A stretch of DNA of 64,000 nucleotides, from positions 1,644,501 through 1,708,500 of the forward strand of contig NZ_LT629733.1 of NCBI RefSeq assembly GCF_900104785.1. The letters run 5' to 3'. This DNA is from Formosa sp. Hel1_31_208 (lineage in GTDB: Bacteria > Bacteroidota > Bacteroidia > Flavobacteriales > Flavobacteriaceae). The position numbers and the translations under genes were made by a program. Below are positions 34,970 to 44,586 of this stretch, piece after piece. Numbering within the stretch: position 1 is the stretch's first letter; every line of letters starts with the position of its first letter. Under the pieces are notes generated by a model, which worked only from the letters and a program-made list of their open reading frames with translations, did not search any database and was not told where the DNA came from.

Positions 34970-35260
34970 TTAGTCATCCTGATAACTTATGCGCTCGCGA
35001 ATGCCACCATTGCCACGATGAATAATCACGTCTGCCTTGTAACGTTTCGCTAAGGTTTTAGCTTTGCGTATCGCAGTGCTTTGTTTTCTATGTTTAGAGG
35101 TGATGCGTTTATTACCCTCTCGACGCACAGCCCAACCGTCTTTATTAGGAACTACATGCTGGTGCCAAGTCCGTTTTCTGCCAGCCTCTTTACCTAATGT
35201 TTTGAGAATGGCTTCGATGAGTTGTTGTATGGCGTTGGTTAAGGTGTTTTGCTTGGGCAT
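34970..35260 (-). CDS. DUF2188 domain-containing protein
   Basis: A 96-residue basic protein. The C-terminal ~60 residues are DUF2188: WHQHVVPNKDGWAVRREGNKR, then a helix of alternating Lys/Arg and Ala, then ADVIIHRGNGGIRERISY. The family is small, widespread and of unknown function; the positive charge suggests nucleic-acid contact. The gene starts only 3 bases after the stop of the HAD gene in the same orientation. Confidence 0.85.
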   Translation of the reverse strand: MPKQNTLTNAIQQLIEAILKTLGKEAGRKRTWHQHVVPNKDGWAVRREGNKRITSKHRKQSTAIRKAKTLAKRYKADVIIHRGNGGIRERISYQDD

Positions 35261-35263
35261 GGG

Positions 35264-35935
35264 TTAAACGTTGGTTGCTGTGGAGTACATTTTTAATTTC
35301 TCAAAAGTTATATCCCTAAAACTAGACACAACTAAATCTGCTTTCGAATAATCTTGATCTTCGCTGTGCAAGCTGTCATAGCCAATACAAAAAATATTGG
35401 CTGCTTTGGCGGCTGCAATGCCATTGGTAGAATCTTCAATCACGAAGCAGTCTTTAGGCTCATGACCAGACAATGCTGCGGCTTTAATAAAAATCTCAGG
35501 ATGCGGCTTCGACGCTTTTAAGTCGGCACCAGAAATCTTAGCCACAAAGTATTGGTCTAAATCAAAACGGTTAAAAATACGGTTGATGTTTTTCATAGAG
35601 GCGGAAGAAGCTAGAACCAAAACTATCCCATGACTGTAATAATCTTTGATGAGGTCTAACACACCATCGAGTAAGTGCAAGTCGGTATCAGTATCAAACA
35701 ACTGCTTGAAGTGGTGACGCTTGATATCCACTAATGTCTGTGGACCTAAAGGCAGCTTGAACTGACGCACCAGCTCTTGGCAAATCTCTAATGTGGACTT
35801 CCCAGTGAAGGAAGCGTAAAGATCATCGGAAACGTGAATGTTTACGTCGTCAAACATTTGGTAATAGGCTTTATTGTGTAATGGCTCCGAGTCTACGATA
35901 ACGCCATCCATATCGAATAAGGCTGATTTGAACAT
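35264..35935 (-). CDS. HAD-family phosphatase (beta-phosphoglucomutase-like)
   Basis: A 223-residue subfamily I HAD enzyme with an alpha-helical cap. The nucleophile motif is ALFDMDGVIVDSEP (start set at 35935 so that this motif lies at the N-terminus), followed by LVLASSASMKNINRI and the acidic motif CFVIEDSTNGIAAAKAANI. Such enzymes act on sugar phosphates as phosphatases or mutases; the substrate is not evident. The DUF2188 gene follows at 3 bases. Confidence 0.9.
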   Translation of the reverse strand: MFKSALFDMDGVIVDSEPLHNKAYYQMFDDVNIHVSDDLYASFTGKSTLEICQELVRQFKLPLGPQTLVDIKRHHFKQLFDTDTDLHLLDGVLDLIKDYYSHGIVLVLASSASMKNINRIFNRFDLDQYFVAKISGADLKASKPHPEIFIKAAALSGHEPKDCFVIEDSTNGIAAAKAANIFCIGYDSLHSEDQDYSKADLVVSSFRDITFEKLKMYSTATNV

Positions 35936-36293
35936 GTTGAATTGATTTAATAGCGTTACGAATATAAATAAATACCTATTGATTATCAATACTTTTAGAG
36001 GACATTTCTGGATTGTGGCAGTTTATTGGTGTTTATGTTCGACTAATGGTATTTTTTCTTTTTTGAATTTTTCTTTTTCGTCAGACCAAAAAAAGAAACA
36101 AAAATGACTAGTCACTGGCAGAGCTAATTATCAAAACAAAACCCTAATTTTGAAATTAGAAAAAAATATCGCACTTTTAAGGTCTTATGATTGTTTTAGA
36201 CTAACCTTTCGAACTAGATCACAAATTTTGTGATATTTCTTATAAGCTAGTAGCTTACGCTGTTGGTTAATGTTATATTTATTCCTAACAATC
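35936..36293. other. Intergenic region upstream of the MATE transporter
   Basis: About 360 bases between divergent genes. It is AT-rich with a T-run/A-run pair (36058-36105) that could fold into a weak hairpin. TATATTTA at 36274-36281 is a possible -7 element for the MATE gene. I see no gene here; an apparent minus-strand reading frame running into the MATE gene is antisense noise. Confidence 0.35.
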
Positions 36294-37700
36294 ATGTCAA
36301 AATCAACCATATCGTTTAAACAATTCATTACGTATTTCAGACTAGCTATTTCTGGTCGGGAACAAGAATTCACGTCGGGTAGCATTCGAAGGGCTGTATT
36401 TATGCTCTCCATTCCTATGATTCTCGAAATGCTTATGGAATCCATTTTTGCAGTGGTCGATATTTTTTACGTCTCCAAAGTAAGTGTCAATGCTGTAGCG
36501 ACCATCGGGCTTACCGAATCAGTAGTGACGCTCGTATATGCGGTCGCTATCGGACTAAGTATGGCGGCAACAGCCATAGTTGCAAGACGGATAGGAGAAA
36601 AGGATCGGGAAGGTGCTTCTAAAGCAGCCGTTCAGGTCATTTTTCTTGGAATTGCTGTGTCAATCATTATTAGTGTTTTTGGTATTTTATTTCCGAAGGA
36701 GATATTGGAATTGATGGGTGGAGAACCCGATCTCATTGCTGAAGGATTTGGCTATACTCAAGTGCTGCTCGGTGGCAATGTAACTATCATGCTCCTGTTT
36801 CTCATTAATGCTGTATTTCGCGGTGCTGGTGATGCCTCCATCGCGATGTGGACGCTTATTCTTTCCAACGGATTAAATATCATTTTGGATCCTATGTTTA
36901 TTTTTGGATTCGGACCTATTCCAGGATTTGGTGTTGAAGGTGCTGCCATAGCGACAACCATTGGCAGAGGCTCGGCCGTAGTTTTTCAACTCGTCGTTTT
37001 ATTTTATGGCTGGTCGAAAATAAAAATCGGATTCAAAGATCTTGTCTTACGAATTGGGGTCATGATTAATTTAATAAAGGTCTCTTTGGGTGGTATCGGA
37101 CAATTTTTAATAGGTACCTCCTCATGGGTATTTCTCATGCGTCTTATGAGTGAATTTGGAAGTGAAGTGCTAGCTGGATATACCATTGCTATTCGCGTCA
37201 TGATGTTTACATTTATGCCTGCTTGGGGTATGAGTAATGCAGCAGCCACATTGGTTGGGCAAAATCTCGGTGCTCAACAACCTGAACGGGCTGAGCAATC
37301 GGTTTGGAAGACAGGTAAATATTGCGCCATCTTTATGGGCGTAGTTTCTTTGGCTTATTTGTTTTTTGCACCTCAAATTATTGGTTGGTTTACTATTGAG
37401 CCCAGCGTGATTGAAAACGGAAGTTTGTGCCTGCGTGTCATTGCTGCAGGGTACGTGTTTTATGCCTATGGTATGGTGGTTATCAACTCTTTTAATGGTG
37501 CTGGTGACACTGGAACACCAACCATCATCAACTTTGTTTGTTTCTGGTTGTTCCAATTGCCATTTGCTTATCTTATGGCAATCACCTTCGATTTTGGTCC
37601 TACAGGTGTGTTTTTAGCTATTGTATTAGCTGAAGTACTCATCTCCATTCTTGCGATTGTCTGGTTTAAAAAAGGCCGATGGAAATTGAAAGAGGTGTAG
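36294..37700 (+). CDS. MATE family efflux transporter
   Basis: A 468-residue inner-membrane protein with about 12 helices, of the MATE (multidrug and toxic compound extrusion) family. These antiporters use Na+ or H+ gradients to expel cationic drugs and dyes. The repeated MATE half-motifs are seen in MILEMLMESIFAVVDIFYVSKV in the N-half and MFTFMPAWGMSNAAATLVGQNLGAQQPERAEQ in the C-half. The start is taken at 36294; an ATG eight codons earlier overlaps the likely promoter. Confidence 0.93.
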   Translation: MSKSTISFKQFITYFRLAISGREQEFTSGSIRRAVFMLSIPMILEMLMESIFAVVDIFYVSKVSVNAVATIGLTESVVTLVYAVAIGLSMAATAIVARRIGEKDREGASKAAVQVIFLGIAVSIIISVFGILFPKEILELMGGEPDLIAEGFGYTQVLLGGNVTIMLLFLINAVFRGAGDASIAMWTLILSNGLNIILDPMFIFGFGPIPGFGVEGAAIATTIGRGSAVVFQLVVLFYGWSKIKIGFKDLVLRIGVMINLIKVSLGGIGQFLIGTSSWVFLMRLMSEFGSEVLAGYTIAIRVMMFTFMPAWGMSNAAATLVGQNLGAQQPERAEQSVWKTGKYCAIFMGVVSLAYLFFAPQIIGWFTIEPSVIENGSLCLRVIAAGYVFYAYGMVVINSFNGAGDTGTPTIINFVCFWLFQLPFAYLMAITFDFGPTGVFLAIVLAEVLISILAIVWFKKGRWKLKEV

Positions 37701-37739
37701 GATTTATTTGTAAATTTAGGCTCCTTAAAAGATGAAGAG

Positions 37740-38906
37740 ATGTCAAAGAAAAAACTCGGTTTAAATACCATTTGCACACATGTTGGCGAGATTAAAGATG
37801 AGCAGTTTAAAGGCGCCATTTCACCTATCTATTTATCAACCTCTTATGAGTTTGATAATGTTGATGTGAAGCGCTACCCACGTTATTTTAATACGCCTAA
37901 TCAGGAATATCTCGCTAAGAAAATAGCGGCTTTAGAACATACTGAAACCGCAATGATTTTTGGAAGTGGAATGGCTGCCATTAGCCATATGTTCTTAGCT
38001 TTTTTACAGCAAGGTGATCATATCGTTGTTCAGAATACTTTATATGGAGGCACGAGTAATTTTATTAGAGAGGAATTTCCAAAATATGGTATTGAATTTA
38101 GCTTTACTGATGGTTATGCGGTGTCCGATTTTGAAGCAGCTATACAACCCAATACGAAACTGATACATATTGAAACGCCTTCCAATCCTTTGCTTACGGT
38201 AACCGATATCAAAGGTGTAGCCGATTTGGCAAAATCGAAAAGAATCGTCACGACCATAGACAATACTTTTGCAAGTCCGGTGAACCAAAATCCCATCGAC
38301 TTTGGTATTGACATCGTCATGCATTCGGCGACGAAGTATTTGGGAGGGCATTCTGATATTCTCGCAGGAGCCGTTGCTAGTACTCAAGAACATATGGATC
38401 GTATTTGGAATGTGTCTAAAAATCTGGGAGGAAGCTTGAGTGACTTTACAGTTTGGATGTTAGAGCGCAGTATGAAAACATTGGCCTTGCGCGTAAAAGC
38501 TCAGACAAAAAATGCCAAGAAGTTGGCTAAATTCTTAGATAAGCATGATGATGTTGCTAAGGTTTACTATCCAGGTTTAAAATCACATCCTGAACATAAA
38601 TTAGCAAAAACTCAGATGCATGATTTTGGTGCTATGCTATCCTTTGAACTTAATGAAGGTATTGATGCTATGGCATTTCAGAAGCAACTAGAGTTGATCA
38701 AATCATCAATGAGTTTGGCAGGAGTAGAGAGTACTATGTTATTACCTTCGGAAACCTCACATGCTTTATTAACACCAGAACAGCGCGCTGCTGTAGGTAT
38801 CAGTGATCAATTGATTCGTTTTTCTGTCGGCATAGAAACCTTAAAAGATTTGAAACAAGATATCGAGCAAGCCATTACAAAAACTAAAGTCGCTTCTTTT
38901 GCATAA
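37740..38906 (+). CDS. Trans-sulfuration PLP enzyme (Cys/Met metabolism family)
   Basis: A 388-residue fold-type I PLP enzyme of the Cys/Met metabolism family (cystathionine gamma-synthase, gamma- or beta-lyase, homoserine sulfhydrylase). The PLP-lysine lies in HSATKYLGGHSD, with the preceding IDNTFASPVNQNPIDFGIDIVMHSATK segment, and the N-terminal block ISPIYLSTSYEFDN is typical. The exact reaction cannot be read from sequence; a homoserine-derived substrate is most likely. It overlaps the rlmF gene by 8 bases, so the two are coupled. Confidence 0.9.
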   Translation: MSKKKLGLNTICTHVGEIKDEQFKGAISPIYLSTSYEFDNVDVKRYPRYFNTPNQEYLAKKIAALEHTETAMIFGSGMAAISHMFLAFLQQGDHIVVQNTLYGGTSNFIREEFPKYGIEFSFTDGYAVSDFEAAIQPNTKLIHIETPSNPLLTVTDIKGVADLAKSKRIVTTIDNTFASPVNQNPIDFGIDIVMHSATKYLGGHSDILAGAVASTQEHMDRIWNVSKNLGGSLSDFTVWMLERSMKTLALRVKAQTKNAKKLAKFLDKHDDVAKVYYPGLKSHPEHKLAKTQMHDFGAMLSFELNEGIDAMAFQKQLELIKSSMSLAGVESTMLLPSETSHALLTPEQRAAVGISDQLIRFSVGIETLKDLKQDIEQAITKTKVASFA

Positions 38907-39795
38907 GCGCAACAAACATAGAGACGGTTATGATTTTCCTGCTCTAGCGACCACTTATGCCGAGTTAGAAGATTATATGTTCCATAATAACTTTGGAAAT
39001 TTGAGCATTGATTTCGCTAATCCGAAGGCCGTAAAAGCCTTAAATACCGCATTACTAAAACATCATTACGGTATTACATACTGGGAATTCCCCGATGCGC
39101 ATTTATGTCCGCCAATTCCAGGACGTGTTGAATACATTCATTTGATACAAGATTTACTTAGCGACATTGGTATTAGTAAAGCAGTCACTGTTTTAGATAT
39201 TGGAACAGGAGCCACTTGCATTTATCCCATATTAGGACATGCCGAATATAATTGGCATTTTATAGCCTCGGAAATTGATCAACAAGCGTTTAAGAACGCG
39301 CAAAAGATTATTGCTAAAAATAAATTAGAGAAAGGGATAGAACTACGATTTCAGAAGGATGCACAGGATATTCTTACAGGGATATTAAACCCTTCAGAAC
39401 AGATAACCGTTGCTATATGTAATCCACCATTTTTTAAGAACGAAACCGAAGCCATCGCAGCGACGACTCGAAAACTAAAAGGGCTGCAAAAGGATGTAGA
39501 TGGTCTGGTGAGAAATTTCAGCGGTACGGCTAAAGAATTATGCTATTTAGGCGGTGAGAAGGCTTTTTTACACAATTACTTGTATCAAAGTTCACTATTA
39601 AAAAGCAATTGTATATGGTACACTAGTTTGGTTTCTAAAAAGGAACATATAAATTCTATGCGAACTTCACTTGATAAACTAGGGGCTAAAAAGGTTAAGG
39701 TTTTAGAACTTTCATTAGGGAATAAAATAAGTAGAGTAGTAGCTTGGACATTTTTATCTGACCAAGCCCTACAAAACTTTAAAAAAGAAAAATGA
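38899..39795 (+). CDS. rlmF: 23S rRNA (adenine-1618-N6)-methyltransferase
   Basis: A 298-residue SAM-dependent methyltransferase that modifies A1618 in 23S rRNA. The N-terminal HKRNKHRDGYDFPAL, the SAM motif VLDIGTGATCIYPILG and the catalytic CNPPFF (NPPF-type, as in N6-adenine methyltransferases) are all present. The start is TTG at 38899, inside the end of the PLP enzyme gene; no ATG would preserve the conserved N-terminus. Confidence 0.95.
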   Translation: MHKRNKHRDGYDFPALATTYAELEDYMFHNNFGNLSIDFANPKAVKALNTALLKHHYGITYWEFPDAHLCPPIPGRVEYIHLIQDLLSDIGISKAVTVLDIGTGATCIYPILGHAEYNWHFIASEIDQQAFKNAQKIIAKNKLEKGIELRFQKDAQDILTGILNPSEQITVAICNPPFFKNETEAIAATTRKLKGLQKDVDGLVRNFSGTAKELCYLGGEKAFLHNYLYQSSLLKSNCIWYTSLVSKKEHINSMRTSLDKLGAKKVKVLELSLGNKISRVVAWTFLSDQALQNFKKEK

Positions 39796-39855
39796 GGCTG
39801 ACAAAAATTTGATGAATTAACCTTTTATTACTATGTGGATGCCAACCTCATTTTT
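39788..39855. terminator. Possible bidirectional terminator between rlmF and pckA
   Basis: A 10-bp stem (aaaaatgagg / cctcattttt) encloses a long loop of about 48 bases between two convergent genes. The A/T tracts suit termination in both directions, but the large loop makes it less certain. Confidence 0.4.
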
Positions 39856-39860
39856 ATATG

Positions 39861-41492
39861 TTATACATGATCGTTTAAATGGTGGTGTTCATCAATTAAG
39901 GGGCCACCTTCTATAATTTGCTGAGACGCTTGACTCGCAAATTTTTCAAAATTTAAATGGAATGAATGCGCGAGTTGAATGGACTTGCTAATGTAAGCGC
40001 CTTTATCAGACCAGGTATTCATTGGGTCAAGAATTTCTGTTGGTACGCCTTCACATGTTTTTGGCATAAATAATCCAAAAATTGGATGCTGATTAAAGTC
40101 GGTGTTATCCAATTTCCCTTCTAAGATAGCCGTAATCATTGCTCTAGTATATTTTAGTTTGATACGAGATCCAACACCATAAGGTCCTGCACTCCAGCCT
40201 GTATTTATCAACCATACATTAACACCGGCTTCTGTCATTTTTTTACTGAGCATTTCGGCATATGTTGTTGGGTGCAATGGCATAAAGGGTTCTCCAAAAC
40301 ATGCAGAGAATGATGGTACAGGTTCTGTGATTCCTGCCTCAGTACCAGCTACTTTTGCTGTATATCCTGAAATAAAGTGGTATGCTGCTTGTCCAGGTGT
40401 GAGTTTAGACACAGGAGGTAGTACACCAAAAGCATCACAGGTTAGGAAGAAAATATTAGTCGGATTTCCAGCATATGATGGCTCTTGAATATTATCAATA
40501 TGATAAATAGGATAACTTACACGGGTGTTTTGTGTGATAGAGCTATCCATATAATCAACGTCTCCGTTATCTTTAAAAATAACATTTTCTAAGATCGCAC
40601 CAGGTTTAATAGCGCGATAGATGTCTGGTTCTTTATCTTCGGTAAGGTCAATTACTTTGGCGTAGCATCCGCCTTCAAAGTTAAAGATGTTATTATTTGC
40701 AGTCCAACCATGCTCATCATCACCAATCAATTTACGTTTAGGATCGGCAGATAAAGTAGTTTTACCCGTTCCAGATAAACCGAAGAAAATGGCGGTATCG
40801 CCAGCTTCACCAACATTAGCAGAACAGTGCATTGGTAGCACATTTTTTTCAACAGGTAGAATGAAATTTAAGGCAGAGAAAATCCCTTTTTTCATCTCTC
40901 CAGTATAGGCAGAACCACCTACTAAAGCAATTTTTTTGGTAAAGTTTAAGATAGAGAAATTACCTTGTCTTAAACCATGTTTTGCAGGCTCCGGACATTC
41001 GTATCCAGGTGCACAAAGCACTAACCATTCTTCTTTGAAGTTTTTAAGTTCTTCAGCCTCTGGGCGCAAGAACATATTGTAAATAAACATATTAGACCAT
41101 GGATATTCGGTAATAGTTCTCACATTCATTTTGTATTCAGGATCGGCACACACATAACCGTCTCTTACGTAGATTTCTTTTCCGCTGAGGTATTTTTCAA
41201 TTTCAGATTGAAGAAAGTCAAAGTTTTCAGCAGAGATGCCTTTATTGGTTTTTCCCCACCATACTTTATCAGTCGTATAGTTGTCTTTCACTAAAAAGCG
41301 ATCTTGAGGTGATCTCCCTGTGAATTTACCAGTATTTATGGCTAGTGTGCCATTATTGGTTTCTTTTCCCATGCCTTTTTCAACAGTAATGCGTTGAAGT
41401 TCTTCAGGAGAAAGATTCCAATGAGCTGTTACGTCTTTTAGGTTGTAGACACTCAGATCGGAGTTCTTGGGAGTGATTGTTAGATGTTTCAT
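39861..41492 (-). CDS. pckA: Phosphoenolpyruvate carboxykinase (ATP)
   Basis: A 543-residue enzyme interconverting oxaloacetate + ATP and phosphoenolpyruvate + CO2 + ADP, used for gluconeogenesis or, in many Bacteroidota, for CO2 fixation toward succinate. The P-loop FFGLSGTGKTTLSAD, the RKLIGDDEHGW segment and the ATP-type oxaloacetate-binding residues (GRSPQDRF) are intact. It lies 28 bases downstream of the SLC13 transporter gene and is probably cotranscribed with it from the FNR-like promoter at 43389-43431. Confidence 0.97.
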   Translation of the reverse strand: MKHLTITPKNSDLSVYNLKDVTAHWNLSPEELQRITVEKGMGKETNNGTLAINTGKFTGRSPQDRFLVKDNYTTDKVWWGKTNKGISAENFDFLQSEIEKYLSGKEIYVRDGYVCADPEYKMNVRTITEYPWSNMFIYNMFLRPEAEELKNFKEEWLVLCAPGYECPEPAKHGLRQGNFSILNFTKKIALVGGSAYTGEMKKGIFSALNFILPVEKNVLPMHCSANVGEAGDTAIFFGLSGTGKTTLSADPKRKLIGDDEHGWTANNNIFNFEGGCYAKVIDLTEDKEPDIYRAIKPGAILENVIFKDNGDVDYMDSSITQNTRVSYPIYHIDNIQEPSYAGNPTNIFFLTCDAFGVLPPVSKLTPGQAAYHFISGYTAKVAGTEAGITEPVPSFSACFGEPFMPLHPTTYAEMLSKKMTEAGVNVWLINTGWSAGPYGVGSRIKLKYTRAMITAILEGKLDNTDFNQHPIFGLFMPKTCEGVPTEILDPMNTWSDKGAYISKSIQLAHSFHLNFEKFASQASQQIIEGGPLIDEHHHLNDHV

Positions 41493-41520
41493 AATATTTG
41501 TAATTTAAAAGGTTAACAAT

Positions 41521-43359
41521 TTAAAATGGCCAAATCAATGGCACTAATAGGACAGTTGTGGCTAGAAACAATAAGAGTAACGGAAACCCAACTTTGAAAT
41601 AATCTGAAAACTTATAGCCTCCTGCAGCTAAGACCATGGCATTTGTTGTTGTACCAATTGGTGTTAGAAAAGCAGTAGAAGCGCTAATAGCGACAGTAAT
41701 CATTAAAGGTTCTGGTGCAATTTGTAGTGAACTTGCTGCCAATATGACTATTGGAGCCATTAATACAGCAGTTGCTGAATTATTAATAAATTGGCTGAAC
41801 ATGGTCGTCAAGAGAAAGACACCTGCAACGAGATATATTGGACTTGCATTTCCGAGGAAGCTAATGATGCCATCGGCTATAACTTGAGCAGTTCCTGTTT
41901 TTTGAAGTGCGATGCCCATTGGGATCATGGCGGCAATCATAATGACACTCATCCAACTGATGCTTTTATATGCCTTACTAATAGGGACACATCCCGTTAA
42001 AAGCACTATGCCTGCTGAAATGAGTGCGGCAATTGCACCCGGAACTAGATCAATCACTAAAAGGACGATCATGATGGCTAAAGCCGCCAATGCGATAAAC
42101 GATTTTGGTGTAATGTTATCGACGTTTTTTGCCATCCCTTCGGGACTCCCAACAATAACAACATTCTCGTGTTGATCTTTAAGTTGCTCAATATCTTGCC
42201 ATTGTCCGCGAATTATAAACCCATCACCAGCTTCAACGCGCATGATGTCTTTTATGAAAGGTTTTCTATGTCTTGATGTGGCTAATAATTGAATTCCAAA
42301 ACGTTTGAAATACTCACTAAGTTTGATGTTTTTTCCAACTAAAAAGGATTTAGGAGTCACTAATACTTCTGCCATTCCTACCTCCTGATTGATAAGGTTA
42401 TTTCTCAATTCGTCTTTGATAGGCTCTACGGGAAGCAGGCCTAAGCGGAATTTAATCATTAATCTGTTAATGGCTTCTGTATCCCCTTTAACCGTTAATA
42501 TGTCATGGTACCGCATCTCGGTATCTGGACTCGGGAATTCTATAAAAGGTTTATTACCTTTTAAGATATTTGGGTGACGACGTTGCAATCGGATGATATG
42601 CACATTAAATGCCGTTTCAAAATCCCAATCGCTAAGCGTAGTATTGATTAATGGAGACACCGAACGTATTCTTAGACGGTAGTAATCATTTTCAATTTTA
42701 TAAGCTTCGATCCATTGGTGAAGTGTGGTATGTATATCAACAGGTTTGTTATTAGTTTTATGTTTGGGTAAAAGTTTAAATCCGATATATCTGAAATACA
42801 GAATAGCAATAATAAGTAATGGAATACCTATGAGTGAGAATTCAAAAAATGAGAAGCCTTGATAACCAGCTTCAATAAGTGCGTTATTTGCAATGATGTT
42901 AGGCGGTGTTCCTGTTAAGGTGAGTAAACCTCCAGTATTAGAGCCAAAAGCCATTGGCATTAGGATTTTTGAAGGCATGGTTCCAATACTCCAAGCAGAA
43001 GAAATGGTTGCTGGTAATAGGGTAGCCACGGTTCCTGTATTACTTACAAAGCCAGATAAAATTCCAGCACCTAAGGTGATAATGACTAATAGTTTTGGCA
43101 CACTTTTACCAGCCCATTCAATTAATTTTTTACCCGCTAAAGCGGTCCATCCCGTTTGAGATAACCCTTCACCAATAATAAATAAAGAGGCGATCATGAT
43201 GACGGTAGGATTACTAAATCCGCTTAGTGTTTCATTAAGATCTAAGATGCCAAATAGAAATAAACTCACCATAGATAATAAGGCTACAATGTCTGGAGTA
43301 AATTTTCCCCAGACGAAAAACCCAATGGTAATAATTAATATAGTAAGCATAAGATACAT
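41521..43359 (-). CDS. SLC13-family anion permease with TrkA-C domains
   Basis: A 612-residue transporter: membrane helices at both ends enclose two TrkA-C (RCK_C) regulatory domains around residues 210-410 (LSDWDFETAFNVHIIRLQRRHPNIL; GMAEVLVTPKSFLVGKNIKLSEYFKRFGI). The second half contains the DASS/SLC13 signature segment with SATAVLMAPIVILAASSLQ. The family moves dicarboxylates, sulfate or citrate with Na+. It lies upstream of pckA, so a C4-dicarboxylate role would make metabolic sense. A TGAC-type FNR-like box and TAACTTTA -7 element lie directly upstream. Confidence 0.9.
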   Translation of the reverse strand: MYLMLTILIITIGFFVWGKFTPDIVALLSMVSLFLFGILDLNETLSGFSNPTVIMIASLFIIGEGLSQTGWTALAGKKLIEWAGKSVPKLLVIITLGAGILSGFVSNTGTVATLLPATISSAWSIGTMPSKILMPMAFGSNTGGLLTLTGTPPNIIANNALIEAGYQGFSFFEFSLIGIPLLIIAILYFRYIGFKLLPKHKTNNKPVDIHTTLHQWIEAYKIENDYYRLRIRSVSPLINTTLSDWDFETAFNVHIIRLQRRHPNILKGNKPFIEFPSPDTEMRYHDILTVKGDTEAINRLMIKFRLGLLPVEPIKDELRNNLINQEVGMAEVLVTPKSFLVGKNIKLSEYFKRFGIQLLATSRHRKPFIKDIMRVEAGDGFIIRGQWQDIEQLKDQHENVVIVGSPEGMAKNVDNITPKSFIALAALAIMIVLLVIDLVPGAIAALISAGIVLLTGCVPISKAYKSISWMSVIMIAAMIPMGIALQKTGTAQVIADGIISFLGNASPIYLVAGVFLLTTMFSQFINNSATAVLMAPIVILAASSLQIAPEPLMITVAISASTAFLTPIGTTTNAMVLAAGGYKFSDYFKVGFPLLLLFLATTVLLVPLIWPF

Positions 43360-43388
43360 ATAGATATCTATTAAGATTTATAATACAA

Positions 43389-43431
43389 TAAAGTTATACT
43401 GACAGGTAAGGAATTCATATGACATATATCA
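43389..43431 (-). promoter_or_regulatory. FNR-like promoter of SLC13-pckA
   Basis: Minus strand: TGATATATGTCA (43420-43431, one mismatch to TGATnnnnATCA), centred 33 bp upstream of the centre of the -7 element TAACTTTA (43389-43396). The ATG at 43359 follows after about 24 untranslated bases. The same spacing recurs at six promoters of the right-end stress regulon. Confidence 0.65.
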
Positions 43432-43651
43432 TAGAATGCGGCTTCCTGTTACTTTTGTGATATTACTTATTTTTGACACCTATTATTGCATAAATTATTT
43501 ACGAAAACGAGTGAGTAGTATTGAGTTATAAATGCTAGCTTTGTTTTATGATAAAATTATGGGTCGTCTATAATGCTTTGCGACACATTTTTTAAGATGT
43601 ATTGAATGTAAAACGGCGATTAGAGCTTTAACTCTTAAATATTTTGAACAC

Positions 43652-44368
43652 ATGAAATTAGATATATTAGCTTTTGGAGCGCATCCAGATGATGTAGAAT
43701 TAGGATGTGGAGCAACGATAGCGAAAGAAGTTGCCCGAGGTAAAATGGTCGGAATTATTGATTTGACACGTGGTGAATTAGGCACTCGCGGAACTGCTCA
43801 AACACGAGATGAAGAGGCTAGACAAGCCGCTAATATATTGGGTGTTGACGTTAGGGAGAACCTAGGTTTTGCCGATGGGTTTTTTGTAAATGACCAAGAG
43901 CATCAATTAGAGATTATTAAAATGGTGCGCAAGTATCAACCAGATATGGTATTATGTAATGCCATTGATGATAGGCATATTGATCATGGCAAAGGGAGCA
44001 GGCTAGTGAGTGATGCTTGCTTTTTAAGTGGTTTGTTGAAAATTGAAACCCAACTGGATGGTAAGGTTCAAGACAAATGGCGACCAAAACAGATATATCA
44101 TTATATACAATGGAAAAATATAGAGCCCGATATAGCGGTCGATGTCACAGGATATATAGATACTAAGATGGCTTCAGTTTTGGCTTATAAAACACAGTTT
44201 TATGATCCAGAGAGTAAAGAGCCGCAAACTCCAATATCAAGTAAGAATTTTACAGACAGCATCAAATATAGAGCTAGAGATCTTGGTCGGTTAATTGGCA
44301 CTGAATACGCAGAAGGCTTTAATGTTGAGCGTTATGCAGCTGTAGATAGTTTGTTTGATTTGATCTAA
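43652..44368 (+). CDS. bshB1: Bacillithiol biosynthesis deacetylase BshB1
   Basis: A 238-residue zinc-dependent N-deacetylase of the LmbE/PIG-L family. BshB1 removes the acetyl group from GlcNAc-malate in bacillithiol synthesis. The zinc motif GAHPDDVELGCG (residues 9-20) and the active-site DLTRGELGTRGT, DRHIDHGKG segments match BshB1 closely. It implies the organism uses bacillithiol as a major thiol. It is transcribed divergently from SLC13-pckA. Confidence 0.93.
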   Translation: MKLDILAFGAHPDDVELGCGATIAKEVARGKMVGIIDLTRGELGTRGTAQTRDEEARQAANILGVDVRENLGFADGFFVNDQEHQLEIIKMVRKYQPDMVLCNAIDDRHIDHGKGSRLVSDACFLSGLLKIETQLDGKVQDKWRPKQIYHYIQWKNIEPDIAVDVTGYIDTKMASVLAYKTQFYDPESKEPQTPISSKNFTDSIKYRARDLGRLIGTEYAEGFNVERYAAVDSLFDLI

Positions 44369-44387
44369 TAATTTTAAAAAAAAGTCT

Positions 44388-44417
44388 TTGTAGTAACTTC
44401 GAAATAATTTACATTTG
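44388..44417 (+). promoter_or_regulatory. tRNA-His promoter
   Basis: TTG (44388-44390), 19 bp, TACATTTG (44410-44417): the best -33/-7 match in the window. The predicted transcription start is about 80 bases before the tRNA. Confidence 0.8.
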
Positions 44418-44503
44418 CAGTCCAATTTAAACGGTGGTTCTTTCTTTAGGGTTAGAGCATTCCTTTTATAAGGTTTTTATAACACTTATAATAAATACTA
44501 CAT

Positions 44504-44578
44504 GGTGGTTGTAGCTCAGTTGGTTAGAGCGTCGGTTTGTGGTACCGAAAGTCGCCGGTTCGAGCCCGGTCTTCCACC
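44504..44578 (+). tRNA. tRNA-His (GTG anticodon)
   Basis: A complete cloverleaf. The D arm, the anticodon arm (stem tcggt/accga, anticodon GTG at 44539-44541) and the T arm (gccgg-ttcgagc-ccggt) are all formed. G at 44504 is the extra G-1 that identifies histidine tRNAs, opposite C73. The acceptor stem GTGGTTG/CTTCCAC has two adjacent T-T mismatches at positions 5-68 and 6-67. A full CCA end is not encoded. Confidence 0.95.
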
Positions 44579-44586
44579 CAGATTAC

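Noticed and set aside
36185..36445. Minus-strand 86-residue ORF overlapping the MATE start
   Set aside because: Antisense to the transporter's N-terminus with no recognisable domain.
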